Positions 1 to 11,372 of a DNA stretch of 64,000 nucleotides are shown piece by piece; positions within the stretch are counted from its first letter, which is position 1, and each line of letters opens with the position of its first letter. Under the pieces are notes generated by a model. It did no database searches. It saw nothing but the letters and a program-made list of their open reading frames with translations, and was not told the DNA's origin. Source of the DNA: Scleromitrula shiraiana (Eukaryota; Ascomycota; Leotiomycetes; Helotiales; Sclerotiniaceae); NCBI GenBank assembly GCA_028455995.1, contig JABELC010000002.1, positions 372,001 to 436,000 on the forward strand. Direction: 5' to 3'. The translations under genes were made by a program, and so were the position numbers.

Positions 1-15
1 CATCAAATACAGCGT

Positions 16-1312
16 ATGCAGCCACCTCCATCTTCAACTCCGACACCAACATCTACCACTTCCCGCGTCTCCCCCTATGGAAACTTTCCTCAGAATACCC
101 CTCCAAGCGCATCCACTGCACAATTCGCTGTACCGCAAAATCCCAATCAACAACATCATCAAACACCTAATAACAATCAGCAATCTCAGGGAGGAATGAC
201 TTTAACACCACAAACACCAAACTTCCCACCTGGGGCACAGAATCCGGAAAATGGGAACTCGACTTTCGCAACACCTTTGAGCCCTGGTTCGGAGATAAGG
301 GAAAAGGAAAGGGTCAGCGTTTTACTGGATATCAATAGAGAGATGTTGATAGAAGTGCTCCGAATACAGGCTATACAAACTGAAGCCAAGGCCAATGCGC
401 CTCAAGATCCTGCAGAGAGGGCAAAACTTGAGCAAGAGTTAAAAGTTATTGCCAGAGAATATGTTGAGTGCGTTTCAACAATTTCTTACTGGTGATGTTT
501 CGCTAACAATGTAAAGATGTATGCGACGCCTACAATTCAATCTAGCTTATCTAGCAGCCATCGCAGATCGCTCTCACAAACCCGCCGCCTCAGTACCCGC
601 CCATCCCGCCGTCATGAGCGCACCAAATCTTACGTCCAAGCCTAAGAACTCTACAGATCCATCTTCATTATCAAATACAAATGGTGAAGGTTCACCGCCC
701 TCGAAACCAGAAGATCATGAAGAAGATCGAGCGGAAACAATCAAAAATCTATACAAACAATTACAAGCCTTATTTCCCGGAGTCGACCCCAAAAAGGAAA
801 TCCAGCCTCAGTCACAAAATGCGGCAGCGAGAGCACAAGCACAGCAGCATGCACAGCAGATGCAGGCAGCTCAAGCGCAAGCACAAAAACAAAATGAAAT
901 GGGACAAGGGCAGGGTCAACAGAGTGGAGCAGCACAAAATATATCGGGAGCTCAAAATCAAGGACAAGTTCAAAGCCAAGGTGGTTTGGGTGGTCAAGGA
1001 CAGGTACAAGGACAAGGGCAAATACAAGGACAGATGCAAATGGGACAGGGAGGCGGAATGGGAGGACCAATGTCACAACAACAACAACAGCAGCAGCAGC
1101 AGCAGCAACAATCACAGGGTCAGCAAAATATGGTCGCAATGGGAATGCCTATGGGTATGGGAAATCAAAATCAATTACATCAGCAACAGCAACAGCAGCA
1201 GATGAGACAAAGGATGATGCAGCAGGAGGCTAAGAATCAACAACAGCAACAGCAACAACAGCAACAGCAACAACAGCAAATGATGGGTATGGGTCAGATG
1301 CCCGGAAGATAA
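16..1312 (+). CDS. SSXT (SS18/Snf11-like) glutamine-rich SWI/SNF subunit, 5' possibly incomplete
   Basis: Two exons, 16..467 and 517..1312; the 49-nt intron starts GTGCGT, has a CTAAC branch site and ends AG. The spliced product is 415 aa. The first 15 bases of the window are open in the same frame, so the true start may lie upstream. After a P/T/Q-rich lead, residues about 100-175 form an SSXT-type domain: a helical DINREMLIEVLRIQ segment, then, across the splice junction, FNLAYLAAIAD, matching the family's NLxYLAxIAD core. The remainder is Q/M/G-rich with CAG/CAA-encoded glutamine runs. SSXT proteins (human SS18, yeast Snf11) are small subunits of SWI/SNF remodellers acting in the nucleus; that role is inferred from the domain. 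The next gene converges on it. Another Q-rich coactivator is the main alternative, but the conserved core argues against it. Confidence 0.82.
1071..1285 (+). repeat. CAG/CAA glutamine-coding microsatellite tracts
   Basis: Three mixed CAA/CAG runs, near 1072-1112, 1181-1203 and 1239-1279, lie in frame in the SSXT gene and encode poly-Q. The CAA/CAG mixing suggests the amino acid, not only the DNA repeat, is retained. Length polymorphism between strains is likely. Confidence 0.8.
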
Positions 1313-2070
1313 GATAAGAGATAGATATCTATTTCTTCCCGTTCGGCTGGCCTGATTGACTGTATGTATTGTGTTGAGCAGCTATGCTATGCTATGCTAT
1401 ATTGGATTGATTTATAAGATGGATAACATAAGATAAAATAGGATAAGATAGGATGGTATGGTATGGTATGATATGATATGGACTTGGATGGGCTGCAATG
1501 AATTGAAAGGGATGGGATGGACGGGAGAATTATTATTATACTGTATGTACGTTATGTTACGTGATAAGTGACGATATCATTAATCAAATGGAATGAATGA
1601 ATTGATAGAGTGGAATGAATGGTATTTGATTTCATCATCTTATTGCACGCTTGTGGCGATGGGTGCATGCATGGGTCGATTTGGTTGTACATATGATTGG
1701 ATACTAGGTGGGTATGTGGTATGTGGTATTTGGGGGTGATGAGAGGAGAAGAGGTGGCATGGGATGAGAGAGGATGGGATGGGATAGTGAGAGATTTGGA
1801 AGGGTGGGAAGGAGAGCGGAAATAGATGGAAGATGGATTTATGGGGAAATTTCTATTTCTTTTTGTGTAACTACAGAGGAAGTTGCAATGTGATACGATA
1901 TGACATAATAGAATGGAATGGGGTATATATATTATATGAGATAGTACTATTTATAGTAAATATAATATAAAATTAAGCACAGCCAGTATTTGCAGCCTGC
2001 TCAGCCATACATACTCATTCATCCATCCATTCATTCATCATCGTCAACAAGCCAACCATACATACCAAGC
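1313..2070. other. Convergent intergenic spacer, low complexity
   Basis: About 760 bases between two convergent genes. It holds short G/T/A-rich pentamer repeats (ggtat, gatat, gggat types near 1440-1510 and 1760-1800) and an AT-rich patch at 1925-1975. No ORF or RNA gene is supported. Both 3' UTRs probably end here. Confidence 0.6.
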
Positions 2071-5000
2071 TCAAGATTTCCTCCCTCTTGCATCTCTATT
2101 CCCCTTTCCTTTCCCGATATCCCTATCTCTATCCTCCTCACTAGTCTTCTTCTTCTCCAACGCCAGCGCAACCGCATTCATTTCCTCCATTCTCCTCGTC
2201 CTAACTCTTTGCAACACCCTTGGTATATCCTCTTCTAAATCCTTCTCTTTTTCTTTCTCCTTCTGACTTTTCTGCACCGCTACCCATCCCTCCGAATCCT
2301 CCACTGCCCCATCACCACCACCTCCACCACCTCCAGCATTAATAGGAGCAAACGTTTTCATCCCCCTCGTATTCAAATTACTAAAAGTAGATCTCCTCTT
2401 CCTAATCATAACTGGCTGTTCCCCATCTCCATCCCTCTCTTTTCCCTTCTCCACTTCCTTCCCTTTCTCTGTTTCTTTCTCCTCATTAACGCCATCCTCA
2501 CCTCCCCCTCTCATATCCGACTCCACCGTATCCGGCCTCTGAATCTTATCCACCCACTCCCTATAACTCCCCCTCGTCAAAAGCCCACTCCGAAACTCAT
2601 TAGCCCCAACCAGCAATTTAACCAAATCGATCAATTCCTCCAGATACTCAATAACCTCTATCTTGCCCGCAGACGCCGCGTTCCAGGAGAGGAATTTCTG
2701 CCGCACGAAGCGTTTGACCATGGAGATTTCGATTTCGGAATGGTGTACGTTTTCGTGGTCGGGTTCGGGTTCGGTAGATTGGCTATTGTTTCTATTGTTG
2801 TTTAGAGAGAGATCCCTAACCTGATCCGAAGAGGAAGAAACGACGACTTCTCTGACGCGATTAACCAGACGAAGATGAGCAAGACGAGCCGAGGGAAGGA
2901 ATTGCGGAAGCGGGAGTTTGGTCGTTAGGGCCTCGTGAACAGCAAAGAGAATGAGTGTTATAGAGCCGGCAACATTACGTCGATAGTGATAAACTTGAGC
3001 GTTTAATTCCTCTAGAACCCCGGATCCATATTCGTGACGAAGGATGAGCATATTTTCCATGCGATCGACGATGGCGTGGAGGATCCAGAGGATTTCTCCG
3101 TAGATGAGGGCGAGGCCGGCAAACGAGCCTTTTAGACGGGGTTCGTGGGCGCAAAAGGGGAGGAAGGTTTCGGCTGCGACAAGGGCGGCTTCAGCTTTGG
3201 ATTTGGCGGCTGAGAAACGATTTATAATGGCTTGGGAATGCACGTTTACATTGGTTTCGGTTTCGATGCCGTAGGCGAGGCAGGCTTCCATTTCTGTTAT
3301 TTGACGGATGGAGCAGGCGAGGGATTCGACGAGTCGATCTCGGGCTTTGACGGGGAAGAGTGCAACTTCTACTATTAGAGCGACGACGCCTCCGATAAGG
3401 AAGGCAATGAACCTTTTGAGGAAGTTCTCTGTGGCTGAGCCTGGTACTGTATGATCCACTGTGGCCAAAACGACGATGCACATACTAATGATAGCGACCA
3501 TACCAGCTTTGATGTATTTAGAACCTAGTTGGATGTAAGTAGATGGAATGATGCCGATAACTATCATTACCACGGAAACTACTCTGTTCCCTTCATGGGC
3601 TTGATATGCAGCATAACCCCACAAACAACCGAGCGTTGTTCCAACGCCTCGCAGCATGAAAGTCGTTACTGATGTCCCAATGGCTACCTCGGTGATGAGA
3701 ACCAGTTGTAATGCAGCCCAAAGACCCCGATGAAGTGAATACCATGTATTCCATTGAACAAGAAAAGCAGGCCATGTTACAATGAATACAGCTATTGTTA
3801 GCTTAAGAGCATATGAAATATCGTCACTCCCAACCAAATATTCGATAGCATCTGCCAATCCATTTCGTAGGCGAAAGATTAAATTCCCCCTTTTATTTTT
3901 CTTTTTCCGTTTCGTGGATTTGACCGCAGGTTTTGATGAAGGTTTCTGGGGCGTTGCAGATTCTTCATCTTTTTTAGCAAGCAGTGTCTCCGCACTAGTA
4001 ATGCTAATATCATCGGCAGGATCCACCAGTTTGTTACCTGTTCGAGCATCTTTGCGTGCATTGTCTGGTAAGGCTAACATATCAGATTCGCCTCCAGATT
4101 GAAGCCATTTCCACCAGTTGATTTGCGGGAGATAAATTCTCTTTCGCCCATGCCTTTCTTGACGTTTCTCGACAAGGACTCTAGAGTGTCTCAACATTCC
4201 AAGGGTATGTATAGCTGCTAGTCGAAGATTCAAGAGGAATGATGAGATCAAAAATGTTTCCATGCGTGGCATGATATCTACTTGGGGTCCTCCAAGGTCA
4301 TGTAATGCTGCAGCTCCTTCCAATGCCGAAGCAGAATTTCTATCGAAATCGTCTATAGCATCAATCAGAATATCGACTCGAATATCAATCTCTTCAAGTT
4401 GAATTCCTGAAGGAGCTCGAACACCGGACGGTAATTTTGGTACGTCGTAACAATACGCAAGAGAGGATGTGACAACGTCAACGCTCCTATCAATCTTTTC
4501 CTGTAGATCAGATAACGGTTTTGCGATTCTTTGCAGAAGGTATTTGAGTAGATCAGCATCACCGAACTCAATCTCTTTCCTCGGTTTAACCAATTCCAAA
4601 TTCTCCATTTCAGTCTCGATCAATGATTTGACTTTATTCCTTTCCTTTCTCCGCTTCTTCTTTCGTTTTCGCCTCTCCTTTCTCGTAGGCTTTTTCTCTT
4701 CCGTGGCTGATTCGTCATGGGTATCTTCAACATCAGTAACTGGTCGTGATGAGTCCTCAGCATCCTCAGCGTTGATACCGGCATTTTCAGCGACAGTTTT
4801 TACCTGCGCTTCATCTCTAGTTTGAACTTCGGTCTTATCATTCTCATCACCCATCAAGGCATATTTACTCTCACAAGCTCCAATTAGTGCAATGGTGTTG
4901 GCCACAAGTTTTTTCATCTCAGTATCACTGATATTCTTCACGTCCCTTGGAGGTAGAACTGCCCAAGCAAGTTCAAAATTGCATTCCTGTACTGCTGCCT

Positions 5001-5943
5001 TGCAACCTGCGAGTTTTGCACGCAGTTTGGCTTTTTTGTCGGTCAATGATTTTAACTTTACTGGTTCAGGACCTCTTTTTTCGCCAGTTGATGGTTTTGG
5101 CTCGGATGGCTCCTGACTTTTATGGAGGATGGATGTCAGTATTTGTCTGAAAGAACGGCTGATAGCATTGGGGTTTTTGAGAGGTTTTTCTGCCAAGGTT
5201 GGCGGTTTGTAAAGATCTTCGCCACTCTCTTCTGTCTTGGTTTCCACTGTAGCGCTTTCTGAACTATCGGCGCTCTCAATAAAATACCTTCCAGCATCAC
5301 GGAGAGCCCCAACCGTCTCGCCCAAAGTTTCGATCGTAGTAATACCAAGAAAACTACTGGAAAACTCTGGGAAAATGAGAGTGTTCACTGCAAGCAGAAT
5401 GCCAATGGCAGTCACAATAGGATATACAAGCTGAGTGACTGAAAGTGTGGTAACATGTGTGGCTGTACCGGTCATACTAACAACCGACACAATAACCAGA
5501 AGTAATACAAACAGAAATAGACGAGGGGTATGCGATCTTAAAAACCCATGAAAGAATAATGCAATAGCGAGGAAGATCCCTCGAATCGTGTATGCAGCTT
5601 GAGGATTACTGTCATACACAAGACTTGACAAGTATAGTGCTAACATAGACCAAGCAACCCCAAGCATTGTACCTCCAAGGGTCAGCACTAGAGCTTCAGC
5701 CATCATACCAAAACGTCTACCGGGATGACCAAAGACAGTAGTGATTGGCGCAAGGTATGCGGCTTTTCCATAAACTTCTACGACTGCTGGAATCACGGCA
5801 ATGATCACAGCAATTGTAGTCGCCAATGTATTCTTCAGCATGCGCTGCCATAAATGATTCGTTTGTAAATTGATCCATATTGCTTTCGCCCTCTTCTCTC
5901 CCCATTCCTCCCATTTTCTTGGGCTCAAGATTGACCCCCTCAT
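2071..5943 (-). CDS. BRE4-like (ArAE_2/DUF2421) large membrane protein
   Basis: A single 1290-aa uninterrupted frame from ATG at 5943. Residues about 37-210 carry a first cluster of roughly six hydrophobic helices, including a GKAAYLAPITTVFGHPGRR loop typical of the putative ER transporter 6TM N-terminal family. Residues about 414-440 are extremely basic (RKERRKRKKKRRKERNK). Residues about 715-885 hold a second helix cluster, and the C-terminal third resembles the DUF2421 region. Low-complexity charged and poly-G segments end the protein. This architecture matches fungal brefeldin A-sensitivity Bre4-like proteins, distantly related to aromatic-acid exporters (FUSC). The substrate is unknown and the ER location is inferred from family annotation. 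Lack of introns in a 3.9-kb gene contrasts with most neighbours. Confidence 0.85.
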   Translation of the reverse strand: MRGSILSPRKWEEWGEKRAKAIWINLQTNHLWQRMLKNTLATTIAVIIAVIPAVVEVYGKAAYLAPITTVFGHPGRRFGMMAEALVLTLGGTMLGVAWSMLALYLSSLVYDSNPQAAYTIRGIFLAIALFFHGFLRSHTPRLFLFVLLLVIVSVVSMTGTATHVTTLSVTQLVYPIVTAIGILLAVNTLIFPEFSSSFLGITTIETLGETVGALRDAGRYFIESADSSESATVETKTEESGEDLYKPPTLAEKPLKNPNAISRSFRQILTSILHKSQEPSEPKPSTGEKRGPEPVKLKSLTDKKAKLRAKLAGCKAAVQECNFELAWAVLPPRDVKNISDTEMKKLVANTIALIGACESKYALMGDENDKTEVQTRDEAQVKTVAENAGINAEDAEDSSRPVTDVEDTHDESATEEKKPTRKERRKRKKKRRKERNKVKSLIETEMENLELVKPRKEIEFGDADLLKYLLQRIAKPLSDLQEKIDRSVDVVTSSLAYCYDVPKLPSGVRAPSGIQLEEIDIRVDILIDAIDDFDRNSASALEGAAALHDLGGPQVDIMPRMETFLISSFLLNLRLAAIHTLGMLRHSRVLVEKRQERHGRKRIYLPQINWWKWLQSGGESDMLALPDNARKDARTGNKLVDPADDISITSAETLLAKKDEESATPQKPSSKPAVKSTKRKKKNKRGNLIFRLRNGLADAIEYLVGSDDISYALKLTIAVFIVTWPAFLVQWNTWYSLHRGLWAALQLVLITEVAIGTSVTTFMLRGVGTTLGCLWGYAAYQAHEGNRVVSVVMIVIGIIPSTYIQLGSKYIKAGMVAIISMCIVVLATVDHTVPGSATENFLKRFIAFLIGGVVALIVEVALFPVKARDRLVESLACSIRQITEMEACLAYGIETETNVNVHSQAIINRFSAAKSKAEAALVAAETFLPFCAHEPRLKGSFAGLALIYGEILWILHAIVDRMENMLILRHEYGSGVLEELNAQVYHYRRNVAGSITLILFAVHEALTTKLPLPQFLPSARLAHLRLVNRVREVVVSSSSDQVRDLSLNNNRNNSQSTEPEPDHENVHHSEIEISMVKRFVRQKFLSWNAASAGKIEVIEYLEELIDLVKLLVGANEFRSGLLTRGSYREWVDKIQRPDTVESDMRGGGEDGVNEEKETEKGKEVEKGKERDGDGEQPVMIRKRRSTFSNLNTRGMKTFAPINAGGGGGGGDGAVEDSEGWVAVQKSQKEKEKEKDLEEDIPRVLQRVRTRRMEEMNAVALALEKKKTSEEDRDRDIGKGKGNRDARGRKS

Positions 5944-7198
5944 TGTATGTATATTTTATGAGTCTTCTGTCGCATATGCGCATTTGATGTTCGTCCGTAT
6001 TTCTTCTTGTATTCGTCGTCAATCGCAAGGCATTATACTGAGGTTTATATTAAAGAACAAGATGAGAGAAATGACATTGCACTCCTGATAATATTATACA
6101 CAAAAACTAATTACATAGAAGAAGAAATAAATACAAGGAAGAGTGGAAGAAGTCCACAGGTGTGTTGATTATTTCTCCAAGTATCAGGGTAGCAAGCCCA
6201 ATGACCCAATCTTTGTAGATAAACTTTTTATCAAGGATATATATTTCGGTCACCGTACTTATCAATCTCAATTGGCTCGGAATTGGCCCGGAATTGACCC
6301 GGGATTGGTCCAATTGGTATTGGGCATTTATGGAACAATTACTCGAGTAGGTCGAAGAACTACTGAGCTATAGGTAATGCTCGACGACAACCATCTGCCA
6401 CCGAGCTAATTCATTTTCTAATTTCTGTTCATGATCAGAAAGTATATGTATATATTAGTTGAATAGACATACAGAACTTAAACAGCTCGTACTGCTCGAC
6501 AACAACGATTTACCACTCTAATCATAACATGATCTATACATTGAAACATCAAACGATAGAACCGTATATACTCGAGTATTAGACTGGAGATTCAAGTTGT
6601 CTCAAATTCCCTTATATATGTTTTTCAAAACAAAGGCTGGCTGCCAAATAGGAATATAATACGTTTGTCATGGCGACGGCGAGGCCGATATACACTCAAT
6701 CTCTACGACGATTGATTCAAATTTTGTTCCAATTGAATTCATATTCAAAGTTGTTTCTCCAATGTTCTAATTTGGGATTTAAGATATGTTCAACTCGAGC
6801 AAAGGGCCAAAACTACTCACTCAGCTCTTCCACATTTGTTTCATTTCGCCATCTTGAGCTGAAGGCCATTGATTTCAGCTCTTCGGTGGTAAATAGTATC
6901 GAGACAAATGTTATCAGTCTAAAAATCTTGGCTTGGACCCAATGGATGTTTGAAAGGGGTGGGATATGATACAATATCATGTTGTCGTAGATTCGAAATT
7001 TCCCTTTGAATTCTTGCTTCAAACTCGATTTTTCCCAAACTGCTTTGAGAGAGTGCTTTGAGAGAGTAATCTATTGGGTCTGAATGATACAAATGGAATT
7101 ACTTATAATGCAATAGCCTCTGCAGAGATGATGGGTCATCAGCACTTCTCATCCCATCATTCCCTCCACGTTAGTTCAAACAATAAAATCAAGACACG
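5944..7198. other. Divergent intergenic region with short diverged repeats
   Basis: About 1.25 kb separating divergent genes, so it holds both promoters. An imperfect run of aattggc/cggaattg units sits at 6266-6330. A gctcgacRacaac motif occurs twice (about 6379 and 6487). A 20-base word at 6245-6264 recurs exactly at 59210-59229. A 99-codon frame at 6670-6969 has no recognisable domain and is not called. CT-rich sequence precedes the ATG at 7199, as in a fungal leader. Confidence 0.5.
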
Positions 7199-7860
7199 AT
7201 GATTTCCATCTCCAATGTTGTAGAAATTTACAATCTCACTACTACCATTATCAACTTCATCCTAGAATGCAAGAATGCACCAGCAGAAATAGCCCAGCTT
7301 ATTCCTGATCTTTCTGAACTCCAAAGCAAGCTGAAGATACTAAGCAAGCGCATTGAAAAATACATTTTAGACGTCGATCAATACGATGCATGGAACATGA
7401 GTCTGGCCCGTTGTAAAGCCACTCTTGAAGAACTGCAGCGCCGTCTTTCCCACCAAGATTCTAATTGGTTCGAGAGAGTGATATTTGTGTTTCGGAAAGC
7501 AAGTTTGGAGGAAACCATTAAGAACTTGAGAGCTATGGTTACGGAGTTTGCCAAACTCCAGAAATTGTAAGTATTAGCCGTTTGGGTGCTACATTTTGAT
7601 TTTTTCTTCTTTTCTAACTCATGCGAATTCTTGCTAGAATCGAAACGGATGCTCTGAAAATTGCAGAGTTACTTGATCTCTGCCACAAGGATTCTCTAAG
7701 TCCTCGTACTCCGATCGTTCTGGCGAATAATGTACGCGCTAGCTGGAAGGGTGTCCAAGCTATTCCAGGTTTCAATTTAGAAGAAATGGCAGATGTAGAT
7801 GTGAATCAAAGGGTCTCAATGGTTTCTAAACTTAAGGAAATGTTTGAAGAGAAAAAGTAA
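7199..7860 (+). CDS. Small orphan protein resembling a fungal STAND/NLR N-terminal domain
   Basis: Exons 7199..7566 and 7638..7860; the intron has GTAAGT, CTAAC and AG. The product is 196 aa, all alpha-helical in character. The first 60 residues (a VVEIYNLTTTIINFILECK helix, then a PAEIAQLIPDLSELQSKLKIL helix) resemble the helical N-terminal domains that precede NACHT or NB-ARC modules in fungal STAND proteins (PigL_N/SesA-like class). No P-loop, ankyrin or TPR module follows; the protein simply ends after a second helical stretch. It is either a stand-alone domain protein or a truncated NLR whose remainder was lost. The Hsp70-like gene converges on it from the right. Function is not assigned; the domain match is by eye. 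Confidence 0.6.
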
Positions 7861-8308
7861 GACGGAGTAGACAGGAATGTTGATTTCGCCTTGGAATTAG
7901 GATGGTGGGCGTTGCTTTTGAGCGTGTAGTCAAACATCATGGCTAAGACTGTATTCTAATTTGATATAATATGAAACCAGTTTGATACAAAATTCAAATT
8001 AATCAATGAATGCTTGATTGATTGATCCGTAAAACTTGAGCTTCAAGCCTTCGAGTTTCAACCCAACCTAACTGTGGTCAATTACCTACATAGTAGGCAT
8101 ACGAATTTAATCTCTTAGTTACTGACACGAAATGTTCTATTAAAAAACAATTCCACTGGGAAAAATTAGGATGAACTCCAGACATTTATAACTATAATGA
8201 TTCAAAACTATATGAGTATTTATGTTTCGTATTACATGTGGATATTTGGAACAAGATAGCCTGAAGAATATCTAAACATCCATATTTTGAGCAGACAATC
8301 AAAATGAA
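7861..8308. other. Convergent spacer
   Basis: About 450 AT-rich bases between convergent genes. I see no ORF, repeat array or RNA gene in it; it probably contains the two 3' ends. Confidence 0.5.
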
Positions 8309-10541
8309 TTAACTCGTCCCTGCAGAAGGAAAAGCAGCTTTAGATGAACGCACAACCAACTTTTCCGAGCCTCCCCTCAGATGGCTTACATGAGCTTCAA
8401 ACGAAAAATTCTCTCGACTAATGCATTCGACCTCAACACTGTATTTTTTGTGTAATGGTGGCATCCAATAAGACGAGGATTGAGGAAATAATGCATTCAA
8501 TGACCAGACAGAATGCCATTCAATCCCTTCTGCAGTTTTAACCGTGATTGGTTGACGTGGAATAGTAGTTGATCGATCATTAATAAATACATAGTGATCC
8601 ACTCCTCTCTTTAAGTGTCGAGACTCGAGATCAAATTTGGTAGTCGTGCCATCAATCTAGATGAGATTAGTTAGCCAAGTCTTGAAAACCCAGATCAGGA
8701 AGCCCTTCTGTACCTCCTGCCATTTTATCGGACTATTTTGAGAAATTTGAGAAATGCCAATCCGGATTGTTGAGCAGTATCTCTTAGCTATCATCGTTGG
8801 CGAGAGATATGGTGCAAGGTAGTCAGCATGTCCATGAACTGTAGCAAGTCTCCTATGATATGTTAGCTGATGATTTGAGGGGTTATGAAATCATAGATGG
8901 CCTGGTTTTGAATTGGATATAAACGTACGATCTCTGGATAGAATCCAAGTGTCTGACCTCCATATTTGAATATCTTAACTTCAACTGTTCCAAAGGATAC
9001 CGCATCGTCCCACCGCCACCACATATGTAAATGATCTTCTGTAGGTATGAATGAGCCTCAAACAGAATAGAAAATGCGCTTGGAGTAACTTTCATACCAA
9101 TACCCCACTCAATCCTGGTGAACATCTTGCCAGATGCCTCTTCGCAGTCTCAATGTCAGCATAAATCTTTTGCAAGAAGGGTTCGAAGAATCGCTTGAGT
9201 TGAGAACTAAAATCCACAGGTTAGTCCTTCACTATCATGGAAATGAGGAGTCACGTTTGATAGCGCGGAGTACAGTACCTCGGAATTGTAAACCCAAAGC
9301 TCGGGAGTGAAGTGGGTTCACTCAACCCATCAAGTTGAATCCTTGGCTTTTGGGCAAATGCCATTTCCCCTATATTCATAGTGAAAATAAAATCCTGCAT
9401 CCCATCGAATTTGTGCCTGAAGCCCTTCCAAGACGCTTTAAGTTCATCTCCACCTTCAGTACCAATATCAATGCCAGCTTGTTTGAAATGTCCTCTGATA
9501 TACTCGAAAACTTTTTCATCCTAAACAAATTAGTATTGGGTTCTAGAAAGTTTAAGAAAGAAGTCTAAGGGGAAAGCTGCCCATTTCATGTACATGTACA
9601 ATCTCTCCACAATCATTGGTAGAAAAGTGACAGAGTGAGGAGAATAGTACGTACAATAGCACAAACACCCCCAAGATCGTGGAAAAAGATGTCTTTGATG
9701 GGAAATATGTGATCAATCATCTGAATGCCGGAGTTTGCAGTCTTCGCATATGCGGTATCCGTTGTTGCTCCTCCCACATCGCAGCCAATAATCCACGCTG
9801 TTGATGAATTAGCTTCCTCTCGAAAACATTCCGATTGGTCTTATTGAGAGGGAGGGCAAAGGAGAAAGAACAAAAACTTACACCCTCGCTCACAAGGCAA
9901 TTCCTTTAACATATGTACGCAACTGGCCTCTCCTTCTGTAAGTTCACAAACCAACTCAAAATCTCTAGTTTTGCATGCTGAAAGGATAGCTTCTCTAGCA
10001 ATTTCCTTAAAATCTAGTCGAAGTTGATCGTTCCAGCCATTAGGTGTCGAAAAGTGCCATGTTGGTTTCATCTCGCTCCGTTTGAGGCCAATAATGTGCA
10101 ATTTTAATTCTATCCCCTTAAGAATGAAGTCACAGAAAACTTTTAGATAATCTCTAATCCATTTTTCGATTTGTTCGGGTTCAATTGAATGAGATGAACC
10201 AGAATAAGGAACCATTTCTCCAAGTAGTTGCTGTTTGGTTCTACCAAAAAGAATCTTGAATAGTTTGATAGTTTCATATTTATCGGTTTCAGATCGAAAA
10301 TTGTCACATCTTGAGCCCCAAGCAACAATATGACCATCACGTTTATTGTAGGTCAGCTCTGTTGGGGTTTTATCAATAAGCTCGAACTGCGGACTTGAAT
10401 TCACGTTGGTAAGGCTCCAGTTAGCAGCTATATTCAATATCACAGTTCATTAGTCGATCATTATGATTATAACTTCTAAGGTAGGTGATAAAGTATACCT
10501 GACGCCGTCATTCCAAAATCTACTATGATAGTACACTTCAT
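8309..10541 (-). CDS. Hsp70-like actin-fold ATPase (fungal HSP12A-type)
   Basis: Eight exons on the minus strand: 10541..10499, 10427..9882, 9797..9655, 9520..9279, 9206..9104 (or to 9098), 9038..8929, 8852..8714, 8656..8309. Joined they give about 557-559 aa. The tiny first exon encodes IIVDFGMTAS, the phosphate-1 loop of the actin/Hsp70 fold. Residues near 200 give CDVGGATTD, the phosphate-2 motif, and IIYICGGGG near residue 360 is the adenosine-loop glycine cluster. No substrate-binding domain or EEVD tail follows; a C-terminal beta-rich segment ends in AGTS. This is the architecture of the expanded fungal 'actin-like ATPase domain' Hsp70 relatives, whose cellular role is mostly unknown. 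The donor after exon 5 is ambiguous (GTATTG or GTATGA, both in phase). All junction phases agree, so the gene looks intact. Confidence 0.8.
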
Positions 10542-11372
10542 TGTGTTCTAGTAGAAAATACTTCTGGCCAATAGTAAGATAGCTGGAGTTGGGGCTTATA
10601 AAAGCTGGGTGATGTCAACGTTGCAATAAGAAAGATCAATGGAGTATAATCAAACGAAACGAAAAGAGAAGAAAGGAAAGGGCCAGATGATGCTGAAAAG
10701 ATCAAAGAACATACGGAATTGTTCCTTTTTCACAGCGAAAGGTTTTCTTTATATTATCTGCCAGTGGTATACATTTCCCCAAGTAAACCAAAAGTAAAGA
10801 AGGAAAGGGGGTGATGTTAATTTGAGAGATTGAATATTCGTAGGGATAGTGAACTGTTTATCCTCCACAACGATAAGTTTTCTTTGTCTACCTGGATAAC
10901 TTGAAATCATTCCTTCTCACTAGACATACAACTTTATTGATTTTCTTTGTAGCTTTCTTGCAGTATTTTTATTTTTAGACTCATAATCAACTTGAAAAAG
11001 GTTGGTTATTACATTGATTGAGTGCACGACCCAAATTCATGCTAACTGCGCAACTGCATCTGCTATTTCAGCCATGTAAACCACCTTTGTAAGTTTGAAT
11101 GCATCGACTGAAACTTTTCAAATTTCTTTGATTCAAAATTTGCCCCTTTTCTATTTCTATTTGCAGCTGGAAATTTTTCATTACTATCACCAGTCCTTTA
11201 TCATGAGTCACTATAAAACAAATCTTTCCATTCCCTCCTCAGCTTATCCCTTCAGATCTTTATCGTCTCTTTTTCCTGCAGTATTATCTTTCTTATCGAT
11301 TAGTCCTATACTTTTCTTGGCCTTTCAGTTGAACCTTTACACTCTAAAGCTTTCATACATTCGAATTTGAAA
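10542..11372. other. Divergent intergenic region
   Basis: About 830 bases with promoters for both flanking genes. A pyrimidine-rich stretch at 11200-11340 precedes the ATG at 11373, as in a fungal 5' leader. No gene is supported. Confidence 0.5.

Noticed and set aside
6670..6969. 99-codon plus-strand frame
   Set aside because: No recognisable motif, AT-rich surroundings and no introns or conserved features; likely chance.
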